DNA from: Paulinella micropora
Taxonomy: Eukaryota; Cercozoa; Imbricatea; Euglyphida; Paulinellidae
Reading direction: 5' to 3'
Length of the DNA: 64,000 nucleotides
Assembly: GCA_019918135.1 (NCBI GenBank)
Contig: WBZZ01004660.1
Coordinates: 38,501-102,500 of the forward strand
The notes beneath the pieces were generated by a model. It did not search any database. It had not been told where the DNA came from and saw only the letters and a program-made list of their open reading frames with translations. Below are positions 1 to 10,700 of this stretch, piece by piece; position 1 is the first letter of the stretch; every line of letters starts with the position of its first letter. Both the position numbers and the translations under genes were made by a program.

Positions 1-353
1 GCTGGGACGATCTTGGTAAAAGCGGCATGAATACGCAAACGGTGTTCCTGGTTGGGCAGTATATATCTTATTCGTTCCGTGTTATCCCCAATTCTATAAA
101 GGAAACTTAGCATATTACGTTGGAGTCCACTTTCAAGACTCAAGTTCCAATTTCTGTGCTCACTGTTTCTCCAGCGTTGATTAGTATTGCCCAGCTGGAG
201 CTGGTACTAAACACTACATATATTAGCATATACATATATTAGCATATACATATATTAGTATATACATATATATTAATGTATACATTAGTCACTATAAAAT
301 ATATAGAGAGAGACATCCGCTTCACGTAATTTTTTGAATAGGAAAACACGCAG
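1..353. other. AT-rich non-coding stretch, probably intron
   Basis: No credible coding frame. Bases about 215-285 hold a short tandem array of an ~18-bp unit (tatattagcatatacata-like). A splice acceptor-like CAG at 351-353 precedes the first recognisable exon, so this is read as the end of an intron of the gene that follows. Confidence 0.5.
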
Positions 354-2865
354 TCGTTGGTGTTGAATATAACCAACCATGGTTTGATTCGAGCTGAGGA
401 GGTGCAACTTCGAATTCCAACAAGCTTTCCTTCTCTGACCCTCGAAGCCTCTTTAGAGTCTTTAGCCTCTATCGAAGCCCAGTCTTCCGTTCTGGTGACA
501 ATTCAAGTCCGGCACCATCGGCAGAAGGGTCCTGTCATCTTCAACCTATGATTGCAGTGTTTTCAGTGGATCACTCAGTTTCAGTTTGCAGTGTGGAGAG
601 CGAGTCAATGGCTACGTCACTCACGCACCACGCGTTGTCACCCAGAGGTTCCCTCTGTCTCCCTGGAGAAAATACATATGCATGACTTTATGTCTTTTTA
701 TTTTCAATTCCAAAAGTCATTTCTACATCCCTGGTTTCTTTGCATTTGCAGGACTTGCAAACTTCCCCCGATCCCAGGTCCCGGGAAACCGCACGGGATA
801 ACAGGATCAATCCCGGATGTAAACAGGCTGGATTCGGGAGGAGGAGGAGGAGGAGGAGGAGGGTGGATATGCCCACGTTGGTCCGGCTTCCCTTGTTATG
901 TCCCAAGATCCGAGACTTCGAGATGCTGTCAGGAAGATTGCTGGCCCGAGCTGCGCGTTCCAAATATCTGGCGAGTATTTCGTGATTATCCAACGCTGAT
1001 GGACTTGCCCTGTGGCTTGGGGGGCTGTGCCACGGCGATCTACGGATGTCTCACTAAGTTTGTGCCATGGTTCGCAGCAGTAGATAAGGCTCTGCAAGGG
1101 GCTATTGCGGCTGCAGATTGTTTCGCAAATTTGCAGGATCGCTATGACAATAACGCATTTGAAACTCTTGGCGAAGCCATCAAGAGCTCAGCGTCAGACT
1201 GTTACGGAGCGCTGAAATTAGTCAATGATTCGTTTCCCGGTAAAGCTGAGAGTGCTGTTGGACCGCATCGGTTCGCCACCACCATTGGTCGAAGAAGGCT
1301 CCTAAAGAAAATCCGTTCAAACATGCAAAAGTTTCACGAGGACATGGATCTTTTCGAAAGGGTCATTAAATGCACTTATGAGGTGACGAAAGAGTGCGGC
1401 CCTCACATCCGGCCTTCACTGCGTCGCCGCCTGGGCCTGTGGACGATTGCAGAAGATGGAACCGAAGCTGCAATAAAGCGAACTTTCAATCGGCTGCGTG
1501 TCCAGCTGCTGCCTTGGGTAGATCTAGCCGACTACCTGGACAAGCCTGGTCCGGATGAAGCGGTCTTCCTTGGCTTGGTATGGCCAACGAAGACCAGTGG
1601 GTGAGAAACTTTGTCAACGCAAGTTCTGACGACTCGCCCTTGGGTCAAGAATTGGGAAATCAAGAATTCGATCTCCTGCTCTCGAGCTTGCCAGCGAACT
1701 GTAGCTCGCTGGAGAATCAAAGAAGTGCTTCTTTGTTTTTGCATCGCTACAACCGGACCATCACCTATTGGCAGGCTGGGTTTAGAACGAAACACGATCT
1801 TCCTTTAGGGTACAACGATGATTTCTTGGAGTGGGATACTTGGCAAGATGCGCTTTCAGAGTTGAAAAGAGATGCCGCTACACTTGCGAAGCAGGGCTTC
1901 AGCTCAGCCTTCTCCAACTATGCTTATGCTCTCGAAGAAGAGGAGGACAAGGCAAAGAATGATGGTATTTGTGCCTATGTGCGACTTCGAATTGAACAAG
2001 AACTTGCGCTGATCGCCAAGCTTTCTTAGCCCAGTTCGAACTAAACAATCAGGACTCTTCGCCATAAAGAAACATCTCTATTCGAATCGAGTTCTCCCCC
2101 GTGGATCCATCCGTAGTTCAGCCAACCAATTACTCCTTATTTGTGGCTGGTTCGGCACAACAAGATGGGTTTTCTCTGGGCTTCCTGGACGAAGGTTCTG
2201 CCATTCTCAGTGCGGGGGCAACTGGCTCTGCTGAATGGCTGATGATGGCTCTTCCCGAGGCGGCTCTAACAGAAGTCCAGTATTGGTTGGTGGCGAGCTC
2301 CTTATGAGCACAGTGGACAAATTGTCATGGTCCCACTCTATCCAGACACTATCACTGTCCTTCCTGCACCCAGCCTGCACGTCAAATACTTTTGGAACCG
2401 CCAAATATTCGGAGATGATCCTTTTACCCCAGAGGTGGAACCTTCTCTGCCTTTCCCTCTTGGCGTTATGGTGACGAATCTCGGCCATGGTACCGCACGC
2501 AATCTACGCATTCGGTCTGCACGGCCAGTAATAGTTGAGAACAAGCGTGGTTTGCTTGTCTCCTTCAAAATACTTCAATCCAATGTCGGGTTTCAACGCG
2601 GACAGGAATCAATGGAAGTGGATTTTGGAGATATTGGACCCCTTTCAACTGGTGTGGCCAGCTGGTGGTTACAGTGCTCGTTTGAAGGGGAGTTTTCTGA
2701 CTACAATGCCACCTTCCAGTACACAAATCCTTTGAACGATCCAAGGCTTTCCGTACTTGCAGAGCTCGAGATATTCGAGTTTGACAGGTTACACTGCCGC
2801 CCGTCAGATTGTTAGAATTATAATATATATTGATCTCTATCTCTATCTCTTTTCTTTCTTTCTTT

Positions 2866-2978
<113 letters not shown>

Positions 2979-3149
2979 GGGAGTACATAGGCCATCGGTC
3001 CCTTTCCATGGGCTGATTGGTATAAAGCTCCTAGAGTAATGTTCTATGCCGTCACTTCCTTTATTCCACCGATTGGTGTGGAGACTTTCCTTATGGAATG
3101 GAGGACTGGATGCACATGGCCTTTTGGCTCAGCAACTGGCGGGAGATAC

Positions 3150-3151
<2 letters not shown>
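2979..3151 (+). repeat. Repeat family B, copy 1
   Basis: A ~173-bp unit beginning gggagtacataggccat and ending gggagatacag, flanked on both sides by (TTA)n. Two further copies at 3505 and 6749 are almost identical. No convincing pol III A/B boxes are seen. The 3' portion has ATGGAATGGAGGACTGG, loosely like the 3' end of the local LINE. Probably a non-autonomous retroposon or a LINE 3' fragment; origin uncertain. Confidence 0.7.
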
Positions 3152-3188
<37 letters not shown>

Positions 3189-3191
3189 ATT

Positions 3192-3457
3192 GGACACCGT
3201 GATTGCCCAGTGGTCAAGTTCTACCATCTGGGCCCTGTCGCCAGTTCGATTCCCGTCGGTGCCACCAGTATTTTCATTGAACATACCGGTCCGTTTGGAC
3301 CAGTAATTTCATTGAACATACCGGTCCGTCTGGAAGTGTTGGAACTGCCCTTGCGGGGGTGTCATTAGAGCCTATCGTCAATTCTTCGTACTCCCCTCAC
3401 GGGTGAGACGATGGAGGCGCATGTGCAGAAATGCATCAGCCATTGACAGAGAAGCAC
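3192..3457 (+). mobile_element. tRNA-derived SINE, copy 1
   Basis: The tRNA-like head starts GGACACCGTGATTGCCC, has a B box GTTCGATTC and ends GGTGCCACCA. A ~150-bp body follows, ending GACAGAGAAGCAC, then a (TTA)n tail to 3504. This copy holds an internal ~35-bp duplication around CATTGAACATACCGGTCCG (3270-3330), shared with copies 4 and 5, so two subfamilies exist. It lies in an intron of the host pseudogene. Confidence 0.85.
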
Positions 3458-3462
3458 TATTA

Positions 3463-3504
<42 letters not shown>

Positions 3505-3674
3505 GGGAGTACATAGGCCATTGGTCCTTTTCAATGGGCTGATTGGTATAAAGCTCCTAGAGTAATGTTCTATGCCGTCACTTCCTTTATTCCACCGATT
3601 GGTGTGGAGACTTTCCTTATGGAATGGAGGACTGGATGCACATGGCCTTTTGGCTCAGCAATTGGCAGGAGATA

Positions 3675-3676
<2 letters not shown>
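3505..3676 (+). repeat. Repeat family B, copy 2
   Basis: Same ~172-bp unit as at 2979, here between the (TTA)n tail of SINE copy 1 and another (TTA)n tract (3677-3726). The following tract ends in tttgcag, which serves as the acceptor of the next host exon (CRIVRIPFWAPGGDD), so the repeat sits directly upstream of the splice site. Confidence 0.7.
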
Positions 3677-3726
<50 letters not shown>

Positions 3727-4245
3727 TTGCAGAATCGTGCGGATTCCGTTTTGGGCACCCGGCGGCGACGACAACTTGCCAGACTTCCTGACCAATGATT
3801 TTCAAGACTCGGACGATACCCCGGATCATCTCCATAGCAGTGCAAATAACTCTGTTTGGCCTGTTCTGTCTGTCTCCTCTGGCTTTGAGCTATTGGTTCT
3901 ACACACGCCACAAGGGTTTGAAGTATTGGTGACTCCCAACTTGAATTTCTCCTCTCCAAAATAGATCCACTTTCGGATTCGGGACCCTGCTGAAAATTCG
4001 GCGGTCGTGCTGATAGGGACCACGCGGCTTGAACCTCTGCAGAATGTATCGTTGCCAGCGGAGAATAATTGGCGAACAGCTTTTATTGATCGGCTTGATC
4101 AGAATGAAGAGAAGCTGTTCTTTTACTTCATAGATTTTACCGATGGCACTACTTCCTACTTGGTCAAATATGCTCACCTAGGTCAGTTAGAAAGTTAGGG
4201 AGTAAATGAGATGTGTGAGTACGTTATGTTTGCATATTTTCATAG

Positions 4246-4660
4246 GTACAGTACAGAACATGGAGGCGGTTGTTGTCAGTAATACCTCGATTGTAGTCAG
4301 CTGGGTCCCCACGGGTAGCTTTGGTATTCCGTACCAGCTGCGCTGGGCAGAGCTTGAACCCACCCCCAGCGGCTTCACAAGTGCACAGACACTCAGGAGC
4401 AGTTTTGATATCAGTGGACTCCAGCCGGGGCACCGATATGTTATACACGTCCATCTGGGCAACCAAGTGGGTGTGTTTTCAGAGCTCTTCTCTTCGTTAG
4501 AGATAGAGATGAATGTTCCCGAATCTCCGTGTGATTGTGTTCCAACTTCCGGTCCATGTTGCACCGATGACTGTCGATTTACTTCTGAAGGAACCCTATG
4601 TGAATATTCTTCAGAGGGTTTGTTCACGTGTTCTGGATATGACTGGATTTGTTACAAGTC
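4246..4660 (+). other. FN3 and Cys-rich exon of the surface-protein gene
   Basis: A clear acceptor (tattttcatag, ending 4245) opens this exon. It encodes a fibronectin type III module: NTSIVVSWVPTG with the conserved Trp, YQLRWAE, and ISGLQPGHRYVIHVHLGNQ, which carries the Leu-x-Pro-x-x-x-Tyr core. A Cys-rich patch follows (CDCVPTSGPCCTDDC then GTLCEYSS and FTCSGYDWIC), reminiscent of disintegrin-like cysteine modules. The upstream exon has a donor-like site at about 4180 (CACCTAG/GTCAGT). The module fits an extracellular adhesive or receptor role. Confidence 0.65.
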
Positions 4661-5463
4661 CATCTCTTCTCCGTTTCCCTCTCCCTCTGTCTTTGTCTCT
4701 GCAACTGTTTCCAGCTCCGCTTCCCAGAGTTCCACCATCTCCAACTCTGCTTCTGCTTCTAGAAGCTCTTCTTCCACCAGTTTGTCTGCTTCACCCTACT
4801 ACCAACCCGTCTGTCACTGCTTGTTTCAGTGCGTCCACTTCTGTGTCTGTTTCCGCTTCTGCTTCTGCTAGTTCTTCGGTTGCTGTTTCTGTCGGTGCGT
4901 CTCCTTCCGCTTCTGCTTCAGTGTCTGTTTCTGTTTCTCCTTCTACTTCTGTTTCAGTGTCTGCTTCTGCTTCTCCTTCCTTGAGCTCGTCTGTTTCTAC
5001 TTCTACCAGCGCTAGCGCGTCTGTTTCTGATTCTGCCAGCGTGTCTGATTCTATCAGTGCTAGCTCTTCTCCATCGCCTACTGCTTCTGTTTATGTCAGC
5101 GGAACTGCTTCCTTTTCTGCCTCCTTAGTCTCCACCAGTGCTTCTCCTTCCCCCTCTGATTCTACTTCTGGACTCACCTCTGTATCTATCTCCTCTTCGA
5201 CCTCCTTTTCACCTTCTAATACAGCCTCTGCTTCAATCTCTGTATCTACCTCTCCGGTTTCTCGAACACAGACGTTGCCTCCCATGTCACCTTCAACCTC
5301 CCTTCTGTTGGCGTCGCCCTCCGCTGTCATTGTCATTGGAAAGTCTTCTCCCCCATCCAATCGGAAGCTTCACACCTGGCTGGTGCTGTTGCTTCAATTT
5401 GCTGAGGTAGCTCAAGACTTGAAGGCCTTCAAGGCGGGCTGCTGGCAGAGCTATGCAGGCTGA
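4661..5463 (+). repeat. Ser-rich low-complexity stalk (TCT/TCC/GCT repeats)
   Basis: Imperfect Ser-Ala, Ser-Val and Ser-Pro dipeptides run for about 250 codons (for example SVSVSASASASSSVAVS). It looks like a mucin-like, probably O-glycosylated stalk between the FN3/Cys-rich head and the membrane helix. The reading frame changes at about 4800, either by a frameshift or by splicing at the acceptor-like tgtttcag near 4830. A Glu-rich open frame on the opposite strand is only its antisense shadow. Confidence 0.6.
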
Positions 5464-5813
5464 TCTCCCAAACTTGTGATCGCGTGAATGTGATCATCGT
5501 CAAGGAGGGTTCCGGTTGTTGCTGTTGCTGATCGCTTTTTTTCTTCTTCTGTTTTTTTGTTTTTTTGCCCCCCCCCTTTTTTTGTTTTGTTGTTGTTGTT
5601 GCTGTTCTTGTGAAATGCATGTGGATCTTTTTTTGTAGTGTTAGTTGAGTTTGCAATCTTCCCTCCGGCCGAAGCAAGCGGGCAGGTTGTTTTCTGTCTC
5701 ATGATCGTGCGTCGTTTGGATGGAGAGAGACAGCCCAGCAGCAAGCTGCATTTATCAGACACAAATATGCATATTTTGATTTGTTTTTCTCTCATGCTAA
5801 ATCACCTCCCAGG

Positions 5814-6232
5814 AATTGACACCAGTGGAGATCTTCAATCTTCTAGCCAAGAATTTGTCAACGGAGGTCACCGGTTCTTCGGATCTGCGTTGGCTCTCTT
5901 ACATGGATGCCTCCCGAAGCTTCAGTAATACACAGTGGGTCCGTGCGGAAACGCAAACAGCCCGCAGCCACATTTCACGCATGCTCGTAAAAGCAGCCAA
6001 AATAACCTTCTCTGTTTACATACATATGCTGCCTCCGAACTCCATGTGGGATGGCACTAACTTGCTCATTTCGCTTCCTTATTGCGTTGTAGCGAACCCG
6101 GAAGATACAAAACAAGAGCCCCCAATGCCAACTGGGCTTTCCACAGGAGGAATTGTTGCAAGTGCTCTCTCTGTGGGTTTATTCTTTTTGTGTTTGTGCT
6201 TTTGGGGAATGAGGAGACATGAGCGTACTTAG
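5814..6232 (+). other. C-terminal exon with membrane helix
   Basis: A good acceptor (aaatcacctcccag, ending 5813) precedes ELTPVEIFNLLAKNL. The exon ends with a hydrophobic helix (GGIVASALSVGLFFLCLCFW), then a short basic tail GMRRHERT and TAG. This is the topology of a type I membrane protein: extracellular part upstream, tiny cytoplasmic tail. No break is seen within this exon. Confidence 0.55.
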
Positions 6233-6420
6233 GTGAGCCCCACTCTAGCGTCAACTCCTGTGCAACCATCGACTGCTGCGCAATTGGGCATGGTAGACTT
6301 TGCCTGATACCCTGCAAACGAACTTGAGGCCATCTGAAACCTGAACTCAGATAGACTCATCAGCCAGATCCGGAAAAGCTAAGTCAACCAAATTTAGAAA
6401 GACTCCCAACCCTTGTTTGG

Positions 6421-6464
<44 letters not shown>

Positions 6465-6695
6465 GGACACCGTGATAGCCCAGTGGTCAAGTTCTACCAT
6501 CTGGGCCCTGTCGCCAGTTCGATTCCCGTCGGTGCCACCAGTATTTTCATTGAACATACCGGTCCGTCTGGAAGTGTTGGAACTGCCCTTGCGGGGGTGT
6601 CATTAGAGCTTATCGTCAATTCTTCGTACTCCCCTCACGGGTGAGACGATGGAGGCGCATGTGCAGAAATGCATCAGCCATTGACAGAGAAGCAC
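6465..6695 (+). mobile_element. tRNA-derived SINE, copy 2 (short form)
   Basis: A 231-bp copy without the internal duplication. The A box is TAGCCCAGTGG at about 6476 and the B box GTTCGATTC at about 6518; the head ends in GCCACCA like a mature tRNA with its CCA. The acceptor and T stems pair only partly, so it is a SINE head and not a working tRNA gene. A (TTA)n tract lies on each side. Confidence 0.88.
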
Positions 6696-6748
<53 letters not shown>

Positions 6749-6920
6749 GGGAGTACATAGGCCATCGGTCCCTTTCCATGGGCTGATTGGTATAAAGCTC
6801 CTAGAGTAATGTTCTATGCCGTCACTTCCTTTATTCCACCGATTGGTGTGGAGACTTTCCTTATGGAATGGAGGACTGGATGCACATGGCCTTTTGATTC
6901 AGCAATTGGCAGACGATACA
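6749..6920 (+). repeat. Repeat family B, copy 3
   Basis: Same unit as at 2979 and 3505, with a few substitutions (GATTCAGCAATTGGCAGACG near the 3' end). It is followed by a short TACA array and then a long (TTA)n tract, 6933-7027. Confidence 0.7.
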
Positions 6921-6932
6921 TACATACATACA

Positions 6933-6993
<61 letters not shown>

Positions 6994-7027
6994 GTTATTA
7001 TTATTGTTATTATTATTATTATTTTAT

Positions 7028-7258
7028 GGACACCGTGATAGCCCAGTGGTCAAGTTCTACCATCTGGGCCCTGTCGCCAGTTCGATTCCCGTCGGTGCCA
7101 CCAGTATTTTCATTGAACATACCGGTCCGTCTGGAAGTGTTGGAACTGCCCGTGCGGGGGTGTCATTAGAGCCTATCGTCAATTCTTCGTACTCCCCTCA
7201 CGGGTGAGACGATGGAGGCGCATGTGCAGATTTGCATAAGCCATTGACAGAGAAGCAC
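7028..7258 (+). mobile_element. tRNA-derived SINE, copy 3 (short form)
   Basis: Nearly identical to the copy at 6465, with the same pol III boxes and 3' end GACAGAGAAGCAC followed by (TTA)n. Differences include CCCGTGCGGG for CCCTTGCGGG and ATTTGCATAAG near the 3' end. High similarity among copies suggests recent spread. Confidence 0.88.
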
Positions 7259-7293
7259 TATTATTATTATTATTACTATTATTACTATTATTA

Positions 7294-7706
7294 CTCAGCC
7301 CAATGGCCTCAAGGCGTTAAACTGTGACGCCAACTCATAACCCTTTGGTGGTAGATGCTGGGGAGGAGGGTCGTTGCGCGCGTAAAAGATCTTAAACTCC
7401 GCATATGCTGGTTGATAGCCCAGGACCCAGCAGACACCAGATTGTTATGGGTGGGGTTTCGAGGCAGCTCTAGCAACCGCGCTTGGTGTATGCACTTGCA
7501 CATTCGGTGACGTCTTGCAAGAGGTTGCTGGGACTGCGGAATAACCTCGGCTTAGTGCAGTCTTGCCCTCAGGAGCTCCCTCGGTGGCCCCGATCATCAG
7601 GCGAGAGACTGACACGGGGGGGGTGGAGGACCTCGAACAAGGGTAATGGAGGCTTATGTCCGTTGAGGATATGCCATTAGCTGCATCAGTACGCCTCAGA
7701 TATAGT
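7294..7706 (+). repeat. Repeat family C with a LINE-like 3' end
   Basis: About 413 bp, starting cagcccaatggcctcaagg and ending cagatatagtac before (TTA)n. No open frame fits a known protein. Its 3' part has AATGGAGGCTTATGTCC, matching AATGGAGGCACATGTCC in the 3' end of the LINE at 13804. It could be a second SINE family or a truncated relative of the LINE. Confidence 0.6.
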
Positions 7707-7735
7707 ACTATTATTACTATTATTATTATTATTAT

Positions 7736-10700
7736 TCTGGAGGGGTGCACAAGATGGCACTCCATGGGAAGAGGAGGTGGTTGGGCCTCTCCCCACGAAG
7801 GTGACCGCTTGGGGAGGGCGGTCACCGGGATATGCGCAACTCTCAACTGGGCATTTACTCGGTAGGGGTTCGGCCAGGCAGGTTGTGGGGTTGTCTGTTG
7901 GATTGTTGGTTGGCTCGTTTTTCTTGGCTGTTGGTTTGGGTCTGGTTTCCTGGTTAGCCCATTTTCGCCGAATTTCCTGCCGAGTAAATGCCTGGGGGCT
8001 TCCAGTTCCGGTTTGGTGATCTTGTTGAGGTGAGCATTCGGAGGAAACAGTACCGAGATGGGTTGAAGATAGGATTCACATAGAGCCGAGATGGGGCTGA
8101 GTTGACCTGTTCCAACTCGGCTCCATTTCGGCTTCATGTTAATCCTATCTTCATCCTATCTGGGTTTTGTCTCCTCCCTATCTTCGCTTCTTCGGGGTTG
8201 CCTAACTGGAACACATGATGAGCGCACGTTGGAGAGGGGCTTCAGTGGGTCCCAATGCCTTGCCAGTGCCTTGTTGCGTTGCCGTGCCTTGCCCCATGCA
8301 TTCACACCCTCCACCGTTGCATTTCTAACTGAGCAGCTTCGGCTGGGATTACTATACTTGTCTGTAAGACCCTATAGGTACCGCTAGGTTCGCGCCTTCT
8401 ATACCCACGTGGGGGAAGGAGTTTCAGCGGCACGCCGTCCGATCTGGCTCCACTCGGGGACACCCGTACCTCATGATGTGTATTGTTAGGAGCAGCTGAA
8501 AGTCCATAAGGCATGAGAGTAGAGGCGTTGGCGATGCGATGGAGAGTGTGTGTAGTGCGCGAGGCAGGTTCTGGCGACGCTGGGGGTGCTGGCGGGCGCC
8601 GAAGGGCACGAAGCGACGCGGCAGCGTCCAGTGACACCGGCGGAAATGCGTGTAGTGTGTGTTGCAGATACCGCCGATGCTATTTGCATGGACGGGCGCT
8701 TTCCTCGGCGTAAAGAGGCGCGACGGTGATGGCCAGCGACATTGGCCGTCTACTACTCTCAATGGATTACAAATACGCGAAGCACGGAGCTACCACTGTG
8801 GCCCTTATGGGACAAGGTAGAATCGCCGAAGACCTGGACAATCCCCGTGGGAATGCCTCTTCGACGGGCTCTGGCCCGATGTCCCAGGATGGGAGGATGA
8901 GGGCTCGCGTATATGACGGAATTCCTGAACCACGTGGAGAGGCTATTTTAGCTGCGCCTCATCCTTCCTCCCCAAACCTGGCACACGGGTCGGCGCTTCA
9001 ACATAAGGCGAGCGGCGCTATATGGCAGATGGCACCGCCGCCTCGACGGTACCGGCGGGTAGATCGGTACGACAAGGACGGGCGTAATCTGATTGTCTGG
9101 GGGCTCTCAGAACGCGCCAATCTACAGGAGATCGCCTCCAAAATGAGCGGTCTTGGTCTGGTGGTCCCGGTAATGCCATTGGAGTGGCAAGGCCAGCGAA
9201 TGTCTCGTCACCTGGAGCTGGTCTACGAGGACGATGACAGCAGGCAGACGGCGTTGCAGCAACTCAAACATCTCAAATTCTTCGGCAGAGGGGTCAATGT
9301 GGCCCTTGGGCGCAGGTTCAGGGACAGGGAACGTGTCCGAAGGCTTATTCGCATCCATCTGCGTGGGGAAGCGGCGGTCCGGAAGGAGGAAGCTGCGACG
9401 GGATATCGCGTCTTGCCTCTGCATGAAGAATGTGTCGATGATGTGCAGGTGGTGTCTTCGGAATTGGCTGCCGATGCACCTAAGTGTGTGTCTGAGTGTG
9501 CTGATGTGCATGTGGTGCCCCTGCATTCGGCGGCCAGTGCAGTGGGGGACCAACCTGCGCAAGCACCTGCAGAGGGGGGCAGCACGAGGGCGGAAGCCAA
9601 GCGCGGCCGTCGGGTCCGGGAACGAGCCAAGAAGCACCGCTCCAAGCAGTTCGATACCAGCTTCAAGCTACTCGTCGCGAGTCACAACTGGCAGGGTAAA
9701 ACGGGATACGACAACGTAGGCACGGCGGAATGGGCATCATTCTACAAGCACGAGGGCTGGCTAGTCATCGGGGCTCAGGAGCACCGCATGGGCAAGAAGC
9801 AACTTTCCAAATGCAGCCTGGATGGATTCCGGATTTTTGGAAAACCTGCGGAGGTCAGCGAGAAAAATCGCTGCAAGGGTGGGGTTCTATTCGCGGTGGC
9901 TAACTTCTTTGGTCCGTATTGCAACCTGGTGTCAGCCCCCGTCGACCACCGGCAGCAAGTGTGGCTGCGTATCGCCTCGGGTGTTACCGGCGCTCAGGAT
10001 ATCTATGTGGGCAACGGCTACTTTCCCCAGGAAACGCAGGAAGAAGAGTCGTCAGAGGCGAATGCGGCCTGGCAGGCAGCTATAGCTCTTTTTGGAGCCA
10101 TAGGTCTTGTGGTCACGGTGGCGGATGCCAACGCGAAGCTCGGGCCGGCATGCAGCCGAAAAGAGGAGGGCATCGTCGGTCAGCACGGGGAGGTCGATGA
10201 TAAGGGAGCACCGGTACGTTCGGAGAACGGCAAGAGACTCGCGGCTGTCCTCGTCGCTACGGGCCTGCGAAATCTGAGCGGCTTCTCGTGCCCAGTGGAA
10301 GGGTCCTACTGGTGGTCCCGGCGTGAGCAGCGCGGCATGGGCACAGGCAAGCACCTCCTCGATTACATCTGCGCGTCGCCTGGCTTGGCATCTGGAGCAA
10401 AGTTCGGAGTATGCGAAGATGATCTTGATACGGACCACAAGGCAGTATGGGCCGAACTGACGTGGAGCGGCCAGCGCCGGCCAAAGCGGGCTGCGAAACC
10501 TTACAGGTCCTTTCGTGTTGATAAGCTTATTGGTGCTGGTGTCTCGGGTAATGATCACGCTGCGAAGCAAGCGCTGGATTATCTACGCGACAAGTTCGAT
10601 GACGTATTCCAGCATTGCCTACAGAAGCTTGGAGTGCATCAGCTGCCTGAGCTTGACCTATCGGGTGGTGCCGACAGCCAACGGGTGGTAGATGACGTCA

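Noticed and set aside
6465-6540. tRNA gene
   Set aside because: Pol III boxes and a terminal CCA are present, but acceptor and T stems pair poorly and the same head recurs in front of a SINE body many times.
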